DNA of 64,000 bases, from NCBI RefSeq assembly GCF_002159335.1, contig NZ_NFHP01000005.1:178805-242804 (forward strand), read 5' to 3'. A program made the position numbers and the translations under genes. Positions 18,435 to 26,020 of this stretch are shown here, in pieces. The DNA is from Collinsella sp. An7. GTDB taxonomy: Bacteria > Actinomycetota > Coriobacteriia > Coriobacteriales > Coriobacteriaceae. The notes under the pieces were generated by a model that saw nothing but the letters and a program-made list of their open reading frames with translations, was not told the DNA's origin and ran no database searches. How positions within the stretch are numbered: position 1 is the first letter of the stretch; every line of letters starts with the position of its first letter.

Positions 18435-19265
18435 ATGCAGGTCATCATCTCTCCCGCCAAGCAGATGCAGGTCGCCGCGGACGGCTTTTCGCCGCAGGGG
18501 ATCCCGCCCCTCCCCGAACGGACCGAGCGACTGTGGCGCGCGCTCCTCGACCTTGAGCGGGCAGAGGGGGCGGCTGGCCTCCAGAAGCTCTGGAAGGTCA
18601 ATGACAAGCTCCTTGCCGAGAACCTCGAGCGTCTGCATGCGTACCGGCCGATCATGTGCGCGGGCGACCTTGCCGACCCCGAACTCAGCCGCCTCGCTGC
18701 GCCCGCGATCTTTTCGTACGTGGGAATCCAGTACCGCAGCATGGCGCCCGCGGTGCTCGACGGAGCGGCGCTCGATTGGCTCCAGCACCACCTGTGGGTC
18801 CTTTCCGGCTGGTACGGATGCGTGCGCCCCTTTGACGCGGTTGAGCCCTACCGGCTCGAGATGGGGGCGCGCCTCTCCGTCGACGGGGCACGCGACCTCT
18901 ACATCTTCTGGGGCGATGCCCTGGCGCGCCAGATCTGCGCCGCCGAGGGCGAGGAGCCGACCATCGTGAACCTTGCGAGCGTTGAGTACGCCAAGGCGGT
19001 GCTCCCCCACCTGAGCGCGGGAGCTACGGTTGCAACCTGCCTCTTTGGCGAGGAGCTCCGAGGAAGCAAGCCCGTGCAGCGCGCCACCGCCTCCAAGATC
19101 GCCCGAGGCTCGATGGTGCGGTGGCTGGCGGAACGCGGAGCAAGCGACCTCAGCGAGCTCGAGCACTTTAACGTGGGCTACCGTTACGCCCCCGAGCTCT
19201 CTGCGGAGCGCATCCGGCGGGACGGCGTGCACGAGCGGACGCTCGTCTTTCTGCGCGAGGAGTAA
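18435..19265 (+). CDS. yaaA: Peroxide stress protein YaaA family (DUF328)
   Basis: A 276-aa protein starting MQVIISPAKQM, the hallmark of the YaaA family, with YRSMAPAVLD, WYGCVRPFDAVEPYRLEMG and VNLASVEYAKAV. In E. coli YaaA lowers free iron under peroxide stress and binds DNA; here the role is inferred from family. The ATG at 18435 follows GCAAGGAGCCCCC. It is a single-gene unit. Confidence 0.92.
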   Translation: MQVIISPAKQMQVAADGFSPQGIPPLPERTERLWRALLDLERAEGAAGLQKLWKVNDKLLAENLERLHAYRPIMCAGDLADPELSRLAAPAIFSYVGIQYRSMAPAVLDGAALDWLQHHLWVLSGWYGCVRPFDAVEPYRLEMGARLSVDGARDLYIFWGDALARQICAAEGEEPTIVNLASVEYAKAVLPHLSAGATVATCLFGEELRGSKPVQRATASKIARGSMVRWLAERGASDLSELEHFNVGYRYAPELSAERIRRDGVHERTLVFLREE

Positions 19266-19316
19266 CGGCGCAGCATCACGCCTGAGCAACACGCAGGCAA
19301 CAGCGACGCAAAGCGC

Positions 19317-19344
19317 TTGCACCGCCCGCGCGACGTGCTAGAGT
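19317..19344 (+). promoter_or_regulatory. Promoter of the cation exporter gene
   Basis: TTGCAC, 16 nt, TAGAGT. It leaves a leader of about 120 nt before the start at 19470, with several GC-rich inverted repeats (GGGCAACTTGCCC among them). I cannot assign the leader to a known riboswitch. Confidence 0.55.
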
Positions 19345-19469
19345 AGGGCAACTTGCCCAGCATGGGCCGGTTGCTGCCCCGGCAGCTCGCCGACCTGCCT
19401 GGCTGCATACCACATCGCTCCGGCAGCCGCCGCGCGCCCGCCGGAGCCGCCGATACCAGAGGAGACCCC

Positions 19470-20648
19470 ATGACCGAGTGGCTCATCCAGCACTTTGTCC
19501 GCGACGCCCAGAACACCGACAACCCCACCGTCCGCACCCGCTATGGGCAGTTTGCCGGCGTTGTCTGCATTATCTGCAACCTCGTGCTCTGTCTCTCCAA
19601 GGGCGCGATCGGCCTGCTCTCGGGCTCGGTCTCCATCGTGGCAGACGCCGTCAACAACCTGTCGGACGCCTCGTCCAACATCATCAGTCTGCTCGGCTTT
19701 AAGCTCGCGAGCAAGCCGGCCGATCCCGGCCATCCCTACGGGCACGGCCGCTACGAGTACCTTGCGGGGCTCATCGTCGCCGCGCTCGTGCTTGCCATTG
19801 GCATCGAGCTTGTCAAGTCGTCCGTCGAGAAGATTCTCGTCCCCACGCCCGTGGAGTTCTCGGCGGCGCTCGTGGTGGTGCTTCTGCTCTCCATTTGCGT
19901 CAAGCTCTGGATGGCCGTCTTCAACCGCACCGTGGGGCGGCGCATCGGCTCCGAGACCCTCGAGGCCACGGCCGTCGACTCCCGCAACGACGTCATCTCC
20001 ACCGCGGCGGTGCTCATCTCTGCCATTGTGGCACAGTTAACCGGCCTCAACCTCGACGGCTGGGTTGGCGCGGCGGTGGGCCTCTTTATCCTCTGGAGCG
20101 GCTTTGGGCTTGTGCGCGAAGCGGTGAGCCCGCTGCTCGGCGAGGCGCCGAGCTCTGAACTCGTAGAGCACATCCGCTCCAAAATCATGAGCTACCCCGG
20201 GGTGCTCGGCACGCACGACCTCATGGTGCACGACTACGGCCCGGGCCGGCAGTTTGCGAGCGCGCACGTGGAGATGGCCGCCGAGGCCGATCCCATGCAG
20301 AGCCACGACCTCATCGACAACATCGAGCAGGACTTTAAGACTGAAGACCACCTCATCGTGACGCTCCACTACGACCCCATCGTCACCGATGACCCCGAGG
20401 TCGCAGACATGCGCAACTGGATCAACCAGGCTGTTAAGATCATCGACCCGCGCATCTCGATCCACGACCTGCGCACCGTCCCCGGCCCTACGCACACCAA
20501 CGTGATCTTTGACTGCGTGCGCCCCACTGACCTCGAGCTCGACGAGGCGGCCCTCGCGCGGCGCGTCGGCCAGATTGTGCGCGACCATTACCCCAATACG
20601 CGCTGCGTCATTACGGTGGACGAGAGCTACGTGAGCTCCGAGCAATAA
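19470..20648 (+). CDS. Cation diffusion facilitator, manganese-like metal site
   Basis: A 392-aa membrane antiporter that exports divalent metal. Six hydrophobic segments (residues 28-220) precede a cytosolic ferredoxin-like domain (about 225-300) and a C-terminal extension. Site motifs: VADAVNNLSD in TM2, HPYGHGRYE in the loop, and DSRND in TM5. Zinc-type members have HxxxD at TM5; DxxxD is seen in the manganese group, so Mn2+ is favoured, as an inference. ATG at 19470 with AGAGGAGACCCC before it. A terminator follows at 20826. Confidence 0.88.
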   Translation: MTEWLIQHFVRDAQNTDNPTVRTRYGQFAGVVCIICNLVLCLSKGAIGLLSGSVSIVADAVNNLSDASSNIISLLGFKLASKPADPGHPYGHGRYEYLAGLIVAALVLAIGIELVKSSVEKILVPTPVEFSAALVVVLLLSICVKLWMAVFNRTVGRRIGSETLEATAVDSRNDVISTAAVLISAIVAQLTGLNLDGWVGAAVGLFILWSGFGLVREAVSPLLGEAPSSELVEHIRSKIMSYPGVLGTHDLMVHDYGPGRQFASAHVEMAAEADPMQSHDLIDNIEQDFKTEDHLIVTLHYDPIVTDDPEVADMRNWINQAVKIIDPRISIHDLRTVPGPTHTNVIFDCVRPTDLELDEAALARRVGQIVRDHYPNTRCVITVDESYVSSEQ

Positions 20649-20665
20649 CTAACCGGCGCCAGAAA

Positions 20666-20820
20666 AACTCGACCCCCGAAGTGAGTGCATCTTTTGATGG
20701 TGCCGAAGTACACTCCATTACACTAAAGTGCTCAACTGGCCTTTTGTTGCTCATAACCCGGCTTTTCGTGAGGTCTACTCGCTGGGTTGCAAAAGATACA
20801 CTCACATCGGGGGTCGAGTT
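20666..20820. repeat. 155-bp element with 31-bp inverted ends (MITE-like)
   Basis: The two 31-nt ends (20666-20696 and 20790-20820) are inverted copies with two mismatches, starting AACTCGACCCCCGA. The 93-nt middle has no gene but shows weak pairing in continuation of the stem. No clear target-site duplication flanks it. It could be a non-autonomous mobile element or a very long RNA hairpin at the end of the exporter transcript. Confidence 0.7.
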
Positions 20821-20825
20821 GCTCC

Positions 20826-20848
20826 GGGGCCCTCTCGCGGCCCTTTTT
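20826..20848 (+). terminator. Terminator of the cation exporter gene
   Basis: GGGCC, short loop, GGCCC, then TTTTT. It lies 180 nt past the stop because the 155-bp inverted-repeat element sits in between. Confidence 0.7.
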
Positions 20849-20866
20849 CTGCACCCATAATACGCA

Positions 20867-20900
20867 GAAAGGCGCCCCGACCGGAGTCGGGACGCCTCTT
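20867..20900 (-). terminator. Terminator of the rubrerythrin gene
   Basis: GGCGTCCCGAC pairs with GTCGGGGCGCC around a 4-nt loop, followed by TTTCTG on the minus strand. Confidence 0.75.
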
Positions 20901-20942
20901 CGATACCGGAGATTCCGGAATCCGCGTTGACGCGGATGCGGC

Positions 20943-21503
20943 TTAGCCGAAGTAGCGGTCGAGCAGGCCCTTGAAGGCACGGCCGTGACGGGCCTCGTCG
21001 CGAGCCATCTCGTGCACGGTGTCGTGGATGGCGTCGAGGCCGGCGGCCTTGGCGCGCTTGGCGAGGTCGGTCTTGCCGGCGGTGGCGCCGTTCTCGGCCT
21101 CAACGCGCATCTCGAGGTTCTTCTTGGTGGAGTCGGTCACGACCTCGCCGAGGAGCTCAGCGAACTTGGCGGCATGCTCGGCCTCCTCGTGAGCGGCCTT
21201 CTCCCAATAGAGGCCGATCTCGGGGTAGCCCTCGCGGAAGGCGACGCGACTCATGGCGAGGTACATGCCAACCTCGGAGCACTCGCCCTCAAAGTTGGAG
21301 CGAAGGTCGCAGATGATGTCCTCGGGGACCTCGGGGAGCTTGCCCACGCCCACGACGTGCTCGGCGGCCCAGGTCATCTCGGTGTCGGACTGCTTGATAA
21401 AGCGGTCACCGGAAACGCCGCACTGCGGGCACTTGAAATCGGCGGGGAGCTCCTCACCGTCGTATTCCTCGACGTAACCGCAAACAGGGCAAACGAACTT
21501 CAT
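20943..21503 (-). CDS. Reverse rubrerythrin (N-terminal rubredoxin)
   Basis: A 186-aa peroxide-scavenging protein of anaerobes. Rubredoxin comes first: CPVC near residue 5 and CPQC near residue 25 bind one iron. The ferritin-like diiron domain follows (about 45-185), with EGECSEV, EKAAHEEAEH and DEARHGRAF supplying Glu/His ligands. Classical rubrerythrin has the order reversed. The domain order and length match the NADH-peroxidase-type reverse rubrerythrins of clostridia. ATG at 21503 after GAGAAGGAGTACGTC. Confidence 0.92.
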   Translation of the reverse strand: MKFVCPVCGYVEEYDGEELPADFKCPQCGVSGDRFIKQSDTEMTWAAEHVVGVGKLPEVPEDIICDLRSNFEGECSEVGMYLAMSRVAFREGYPEIGLYWEKAAHEEAEHAAKFAELLGEVVTDSTKKNLEMRVEAENGATAGKTDLAKRAKAAGLDAIHDTVHEMARDEARHGRAFKGLLDRYFG

Positions 21504-21832
21504 GACGTACTCCTTCTCGTAGCAGGTACCAGCGATGCGCCTGTCCCAAACGGACCCTCTGTGACGCGTGCCTAGCTTAGCACAACGCAGACGCCGCTGA
21601 CCCTAAGAATTGTGACCGTTTTTGTCCCCTATTTTGTATGCGGCAAAGGTAGCCTTCTGGCGGCAAGTCCGCGCCGACGCGGGCTCTCGCCAGCTCCCTC
21701 GCAGCTTCCTCACGAGGCCCCGGCGCGCGCCTGCAACCGCACCATCGTCCGCCTGCTATGATTTCGGACAGACGGCGCGCGGCACGAGCGGCCGCGCTCG
21801 CGCAAGGTCGACGCAACGGAGAGGAGCGGCAG

Positions 21833-23836
21833 ATGAGGCAGGCGGTCGTGGGGCTTTTGGCGCACGTCGACGCGGGCAAGACCACACTCGCCGAGGCGAT
21901 GCTCCACCGGGCCGGCGCGATCCGCACTGCCGGGCGCGTGGACCGCGGCAACTCCCACCTCGACACTAACGCCATGGAGCGCGAGCGCGGCATTACCATC
22001 TTCTCCTCCGCCGCCGCGCTCGACTGGTCGGGCGCGCACCTCATGCTCGTGGACGCCCCGGGACACGTTGACTTCTCGGCCGAAGCGGAGCGGACCATCG
22101 CCGCGCTCGACCTCGCCCTTGTGGTGGTGGGCGCAGGCGACGGCGTGCAGGGTCACACCGAGACGCTCTGGGACCTGCTTGAGCGACACGGTACGCCCGC
22201 GATTGTCTTTGTAAGCAAATGCGACCTCGAGAACCCAGGGCGAGCCGTCCTTATGAAGGAGCTCCAGGCCCGCCTCTCCCCCGCCTGCATCGACCTCGCC
22301 GCGCTCCTTGCCGGCGACCCCGCCGCCACAGAAGACGCGGCCGCAACCGACGAGACCGCGCTCGACGAGTACCTCGATTGCAGCGCACTCTCCCCCGCCA
22401 CCGTCGCCCGGCTCGTCCGCGCGCGGCGCATCCACCCCGTACTCTTTGGGGCGGCGCTCAAGGAGGAAGGCGTAGACGAGCTGCTCGGCGCCCTCGCCCT
22501 GCTTGCCGAGGAGCGCACCTGGCCCGAGGAGTTTGCCGCGCGCGTTTGGCGCATAAGCCGCTCCGACCGGGGCGAACGCCTAGCGTGGCTCAAGGTTACG
22601 GGCGGCGTACTCCGCGCCAAAATGGTGCTCGAGGGCACCGACCGGGGCGAGCCGTGGACCGAGAAGGTCAACGAGGTTCGGCTCTACCAAGGAGCAAGCT
22701 ATCAGACCGTTGCCGAGGTGCCGGCAGGGCAGATCTGCGCCGTTACGGGCCTCACCCACGTGCTGCCCGGGAGCAGCCTCGGCGCTGAGCCGGCCGGCGA
22801 GCGCCCCTCGCTTGCACCCGTTCTCTCCTACCAGGTCATCCCCGGAGAGGGCGTGGACACAACCGCCCTCGTCCGCGCGCTCCGCGAGCTGGCAGACGAG
22901 GACCCGCTCCTCGGCGTCACCTGGCACGAGCAGCTGCAAGAGGTGCACGTGCAGCTCATGGGCGAGGTCCAGCAAGATGTGATCGCCGAGCTTCTGCGCG
23001 AGCGCTACGGCATGGAGGTCACCTTTGGGCCGGGCGGCATCCTCTACCGCGAGACCGTGACCGAGGCCGTGGAGGGCGTGGGCCATTTTGAGCCGCTTCG
23101 CCACTACGCCGAGGTGCGCCTGCTGCTTGAGCCGCTGCCGCGGGGCGCGGGCGTCGTCCTCGGCACGCGCTGCTCCGAGGATGACCTCGACCGCAACTGG
23201 CAGCGCCTCATCCTCACCCACCTCGGCGAGCGCGACCATGCGGGCGTGCTCACGGGCGCCCCGCTCACCGACGCGCGCATCACGCTCCTCGCCGGGCGAG
23301 CGCACGCCAAGCACACCGAGGGCGGCGACTTTCGACAGGCAACGTACCGCGCCGTGCGGCAGGCGCTCATGACGGCGCGCGAGCAGGGCTCCTGCGAGCT
23401 GTTGGAGCCGTGGTATCGCTTTCGCCTCGCGGTGCCCGCCGAGCGCGTGGGCCGGGCGCTCGCCGACCTTACACGCATGGCGGCCGTCTTTGGGGCGCCC
23501 CTCGACGCGGGCGAGCTTTCACGCATCGAGGGCGAGGTACCCGCGTCGGAGGTCGGCTCGTACGCGCTCGAGGTGGCGCGCTACACGAGCGGCCGCGGAC
23601 GGCTCTCGCTCGAATTTGCCGGGTACTGGCCGTGCCACAACGCTGAGGAGGTGATCGAGGCGGCCGCCTACAACCCCGAAGCAGACCTGCCCAACACGCC
23701 CGACTCGGTCTTCTGCAGCCACGGCGCGGGCCACACCGTCCCCTGGCAAGACGTGCCCGCACGCGCTCACACCACGGTCGACCCGACCCGCCTGCGCCCC
23801 TGGCGCGAGGCGGATGCCGCGCTCTTCTCGCGCTGA
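21833..23836 (+). CDS. EF-G/TetM-like translation factor GTPase, probably not a tetracycline resistance protein
   Basis: A 667-aa GTPase. G1 AHVDAGKTT (near residue 10), switch II DAPGHVDF, and G4 SKCD (an N-to-S change common in some relatives). Domains II, III (WHEQLQEVHVQLMGEVQ), IV and V of EF-G follow. The architecture is that of the TetM/TetO group, but the loop at the tip of domain IV reads KHTEGGDFRQAT instead of the SPVSTPADFR-type loop that displaces tetracycline, so resistance is doubtful. ATG at 21833 with GGAGAGGAGCGGC upstream. Ribosome action is expected; the substrate is unknown. The following acetyltransferase may share its transcript. Confidence 0.85.
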   Translation: MRQAVVGLLAHVDAGKTTLAEAMLHRAGAIRTAGRVDRGNSHLDTNAMERERGITIFSSAAALDWSGAHLMLVDAPGHVDFSAEAERTIAALDLALVVVGAGDGVQGHTETLWDLLERHGTPAIVFVSKCDLENPGRAVLMKELQARLSPACIDLAALLAGDPAATEDAAATDETALDEYLDCSALSPATVARLVRARRIHPVLFGAALKEEGVDELLGALALLAEERTWPEEFAARVWRISRSDRGERLAWLKVTGGVLRAKMVLEGTDRGEPWTEKVNEVRLYQGASYQTVAEVPAGQICAVTGLTHVLPGSSLGAEPAGERPSLAPVLSYQVIPGEGVDTTALVRALRELADEDPLLGVTWHEQLQEVHVQLMGEVQQDVIAELLRERYGMEVTFGPGGILYRETVTEAVEGVGHFEPLRHYAEVRLLLEPLPRGAGVVLGTRCSEDDLDRNWQRLILTHLGERDHAGVLTGAPLTDARITLLAGRAHAKHTEGGDFRQATYRAVRQALMTAREQGSCELLEPWYRFRLAVPAERVGRALADLTRMAAVFGAPLDAGELSRIEGEVPASEVGSYALEVARYTSGRGRLSLEFAGYWPCHNAEEVIEAAAYNPEADLPNTPDSVFCSHGAGHTVPWQDVPARAHTTVDPTRLRPWREADAALFSR

Positions 23837-23853
23837 TCATCCGGGAGGCATCC

Positions 23854-24318
23854 ATGACCATGCAGGCAACAATCCGTACTGTCTCCGCCAAGGAGCGCGA
23901 CCTCGTTCGCATGTTTCTCCAAGAGCTTGCCGACCATCAGCGCGCGGTCTCTGCGTCCTATGCGGCGCGCTATACCGAGCGCACGGTGGACGACTGGACG
24001 GAGGCGTGCTGCCGCGAGCTCGCAGCTGACCACAGCTGGGCGACGATTGCGGAAGACGGCGGTTCGCCCGTTGGCTTTATCAAGGTGAGCGTGGAGGGGA
24101 GCTCTGGCACCATCGACGACCTTGTGGTCCTGCCCCGCGCGCGGGGCAAGGGTATCGGCACCTCACTCCTCGCATGGGCGCAGCGCGAATTCGACGCACG
24201 CGGAATCAAGGAGGTGGAGCTCACGGTCTCAGAGGGGAACGACTCCGCCCTCGCCTTCTACGAACGCCATGGCTTCCAAACCGTCACCCGCACGCTCCGC
24301 ACCGGGCGCATCGGGTGA
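23854..24318 (+). CDS. GNAT-family N-acetyltransferase
   Basis: A 154-aa acetyltransferase. The acetyl-CoA loop is in LPRARGKGIGTSLLAWA (about residues 91-107), preceded by the beta strand IDDLVV and followed by VELTVSEGNDSALAFYERHGF, the usual C-terminal part. The acceptor is unknown. It starts 15 nt after the GTPase gene, with CCGGGAGGCATCC before the ATG, so the two are probably co-transcribed. Confidence 0.88.
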   Translation: MTMQATIRTVSAKERDLVRMFLQELADHQRAVSASYAARYTERTVDDWTEACCRELAADHSWATIAEDGGSPVGFIKVSVEGSSGTIDDLVVLPRARGKGIGTSLLAWAQREFDARGIKEVELTVSEGNDSALAFYERHGFQTVTRTLRTGRIG

Positions 24319-24405
24319 GAAAATGTGCGACATCGCGTGCTTTCAAGTGTTAAAGATGAGCGCTGCATGGCGCATCCATTCTTGGACAACGCAGTGACTG
24401 GACGA

Positions 24406-24525
24406 CATGCAGTCCCGGCTAAAACGCCGTTTTGAGGAGTGATTCGCGTTTTAATTATGTCGTTCACTCACCCTAACAACGTTTCTCGCTCTCAAAACGC
24501 CGTTTGTTTGGGCGAACCGCATTCT
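24406..24525. repeat. Dispersed palindromic repeat, copy 2
   Basis: A 120-nt imperfect palindrome. The inner stem is AAAACGCCGTTTTGAG against CTCAAAACGCCGTTT, the outer arms are ATGCAGTCCCGGC against GGGCGAACCGCAT. The right 16 nt equal the end of copy 1 at 7838-7853. Loop sequence and length differ between the copies. Confidence 0.65.
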
Positions 24526-24526
24526 A

Positions 24527-24563
24527 TGAAAAAGAAAAAGGCCAACGGACCAAGCCGTTGACC
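24527..24563 (-). terminator. Original tRNA-Val terminator, now cut off by the element
   Basis: On the minus strand GGTCAACGG, loop, CCGTTGGCC, then TTTTTCTTTTT. It lies directly beyond the left copy of the tRNA 3' end, so it was the terminator of the tRNA before insertion. Confidence 0.8.
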
Positions 24564-24569
24564 TCAAAG

Positions 24570-24618
24570 TTCGTGGTGGGCGTTACAAGATTTGAACTTG
24601 TGACCTCTTCCGTGTCAG
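24570..24618. repeat. attL: 49-bp copy of the tRNA-Val 3' end
   Basis: Identical over 49 nt to 55933-55981. It contains the T-arm, the acceptor 3' side, CCA and part of the anticodon arm of tRNA-Val (minus strand), but lacks the 5' half of the tRNA. It marks the left junction of the element. Confidence 0.92.
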
Positions 24619-24688
24619 TCATTTTATCAGCAAGTCTATTCAGACAGTAAAGATTATACAGACATCTTACCTGCTATTTTTCGGTCAG

Positions 24689-24717
24689 TTGAGACACGAG
24701 AGACTCGGTAGTACAAT
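24689..24717 (+). promoter_or_regulatory. Promoter of the integrase gene
   Basis: TTGAGA, 17 nt, TACAAT. Transcription would start near 24724, just before the three arm-type repeats, so integrase bound there could repress its own gene. Confidence 0.65.
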
Positions 24718-24731
24718 ATAGACAACGATAT

Positions 24732-24763
24732 TTGGTGGCGACTTGGTGGTGGAATTGGTGGCA
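24732..24763. repeat. Three direct repeats, candidate integrase arm sites (left)
   Basis: TTGGTGGCG at 24732, TTGGTGGTG at 24743 and TTGGTGGCA at 24755: spacings of 11 and 12 nt. The right end has the same motif with the same 11/12 spacing at 55860, 55871 and 55883. Confidence 0.65.
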
Positions 24764-24793
24764 TTGAAGGAAAACAAGGAAGTGACCTAGAGC

Positions 24794-26017
24794 ATGAAAT
24801 ATGAATCTTCTTTTCTCAGGGGGAGCACCTCGAAAGGCTGGAGCGGGGTCCTCAAGTACAAGGACGAGAGCGGCACTTGGCGACAACGCCAAAAAAAGCT
24901 AGAAGCGACGGGAAAGCGCGAGGCACAGAAAGAGCTTGAAGCATGGCGTACCAAGATGGAGACGGAAGCGTCGTGGAATGCACCCGGTGCGAAGCGCCCA
25001 GGAAACGTCGGCGAGTTCGTGGCCCAGTACATCGATACGCTCGAGCACTCTCAGGCGGTGGAACCCTCCACGCTTACCCCATACCGTGCCATGCAGAAGC
25101 ATATTGCTGCCGGGCTCGGAAGCGTAGCATTTGAGAAGCTGGACAGCGACACGACTCAGGCATGGGTGAACGGGATGGTTGAGAAAGGATACGCGCCGTC
25201 AACCATCCGCAAGGCGCTCAATCTACTCAAGGCGGCATATGCAGACGCCCTTAACCGTCACACCATACCGTATAACCCAATCGTCGGTGTCAAGTCCCCC
25301 AAGCTCAAGAAGGCGGAGCCCAACGCTCTCGATGCCGAACAGCGCGCCAAGCTCCTCGCCTACCTCGATATCGCGAGCAAGACCCCCGTGAACCTCGCCA
25401 TCAGAATCGCGCTCAACACCGGCATGAGGGAGCAGGAAATCTGCGGACTGAGATGGAAGGACGTGGATCTCAAGGCGGGCGTCCTGCACGTGCGCAACGT
25501 GATAGGGCGTGTCGAAGGCAAAACTTACGAGAAGGAGCCGAAGACGGGCGGAAGTCGCCGGGACATACCGGTACCCCCTGAAATCAATACGGCGCTTCGC
25601 GAGCGCCGAGCGCAGATGATGGAGGAATGCATGGGCGCCGGCATCGCCATGACCTCCGGTCATCACGTCGTAGGAAGCATCGATGGTAGATACATGAACC
25701 CCCACACGCTGTGGAGGGAGTGGAAGGCCATCGCCAAATCGCTCGGGCTTGTAGGCACCGAAGGGAAGGTCCCCGTGTTCCACGACCTGCGGCACACCTT
25801 CGCGACCGCCGCAATCGCGTCCGGCGCTGACGTCAAGAGCGTTTCGAGCATCCTCGGACATGCCAACGCCGCCATGACCCTAAACATCTATGCGAGCGCC
25901 GATGCCGAAGCGAAGCGCCGCGCGATGGAGAGGGCGTCACAGGAGATCTCCAGCGGGCAGAAGCCGAGAAAGATTCTTGAGCTTGCTAAAGAGACCGAAG
26001 ATGAAGAGGAGGGCTAA
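24794..26017 (+). CDS. int: Tyrosine recombinase, element integrase
   Basis: A 407-aa integrase. An N-terminal arm-binding segment (residues 1-55) and SAM-like core-binding domain (about 70-165) precede the catalytic domain. Catalytic residues: Arg in TGMREQEICGLRW (near 211), the HxxR box in HDLRHTFAT (near 330), His in LGHANAAMT, and the nucleophile Tyr in NIYA (near 364). Position 176 nt inside attL, reading inward, fits site-specific integration into tRNA-Val. Start ATG at 24794. The next gene begins 3 nt after its stop. Confidence 0.96.
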   Translation: MKYESSFLRGSTSKGWSGVLKYKDESGTWRQRQKKLEATGKREAQKELEAWRTKMETEASWNAPGAKRPGNVGEFVAQYIDTLEHSQAVEPSTLTPYRAMQKHIAAGLGSVAFEKLDSDTTQAWVNGMVEKGYAPSTIRKALNLLKAAYADALNRHTIPYNPIVGVKSPKLKKAEPNALDAEQRAKLLAYLDIASKTPVNLAIRIALNTGMREQEICGLRWKDVDLKAGVLHVRNVIGRVEGKTYEKEPKTGGSRRDIPVPPEINTALRERRAQMMEECMGAGIAMTSGHHVVGSIDGRYMNPHTLWREWKAIAKSLGLVGTEGKVPVFHDLRHTFATAAIASGADVKSVSSILGHANAAMTLNIYASADAEAKRRAMERASQEISSGQKPRKILELAKETEDEEEG

Positions 26018-26020
26018 GCA

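Larger units (their letters stand above)
24319..24569. other. Gap between acetyltransferase gene and integrated element
   Basis: No gene. It contains the second copy of the dispersed palindromic repeat and the original downstream terminator of tRNA-Val, each listed on its own. Confidence 0.6.

Noticed and set aside
19345..19469. Manganese riboswitch (yybP-ykoY) before the exporter gene
   Set aside because: The conserved loop sequences of that class are not seen; the stretch is only GC-rich with ordinary inverted repeats.
21833..23836. Tetracycline resistance gene
   Set aside because: The loop that expels tetracycline is replaced by KHTEGGDFRQAT; overall similarity alone is not enough.
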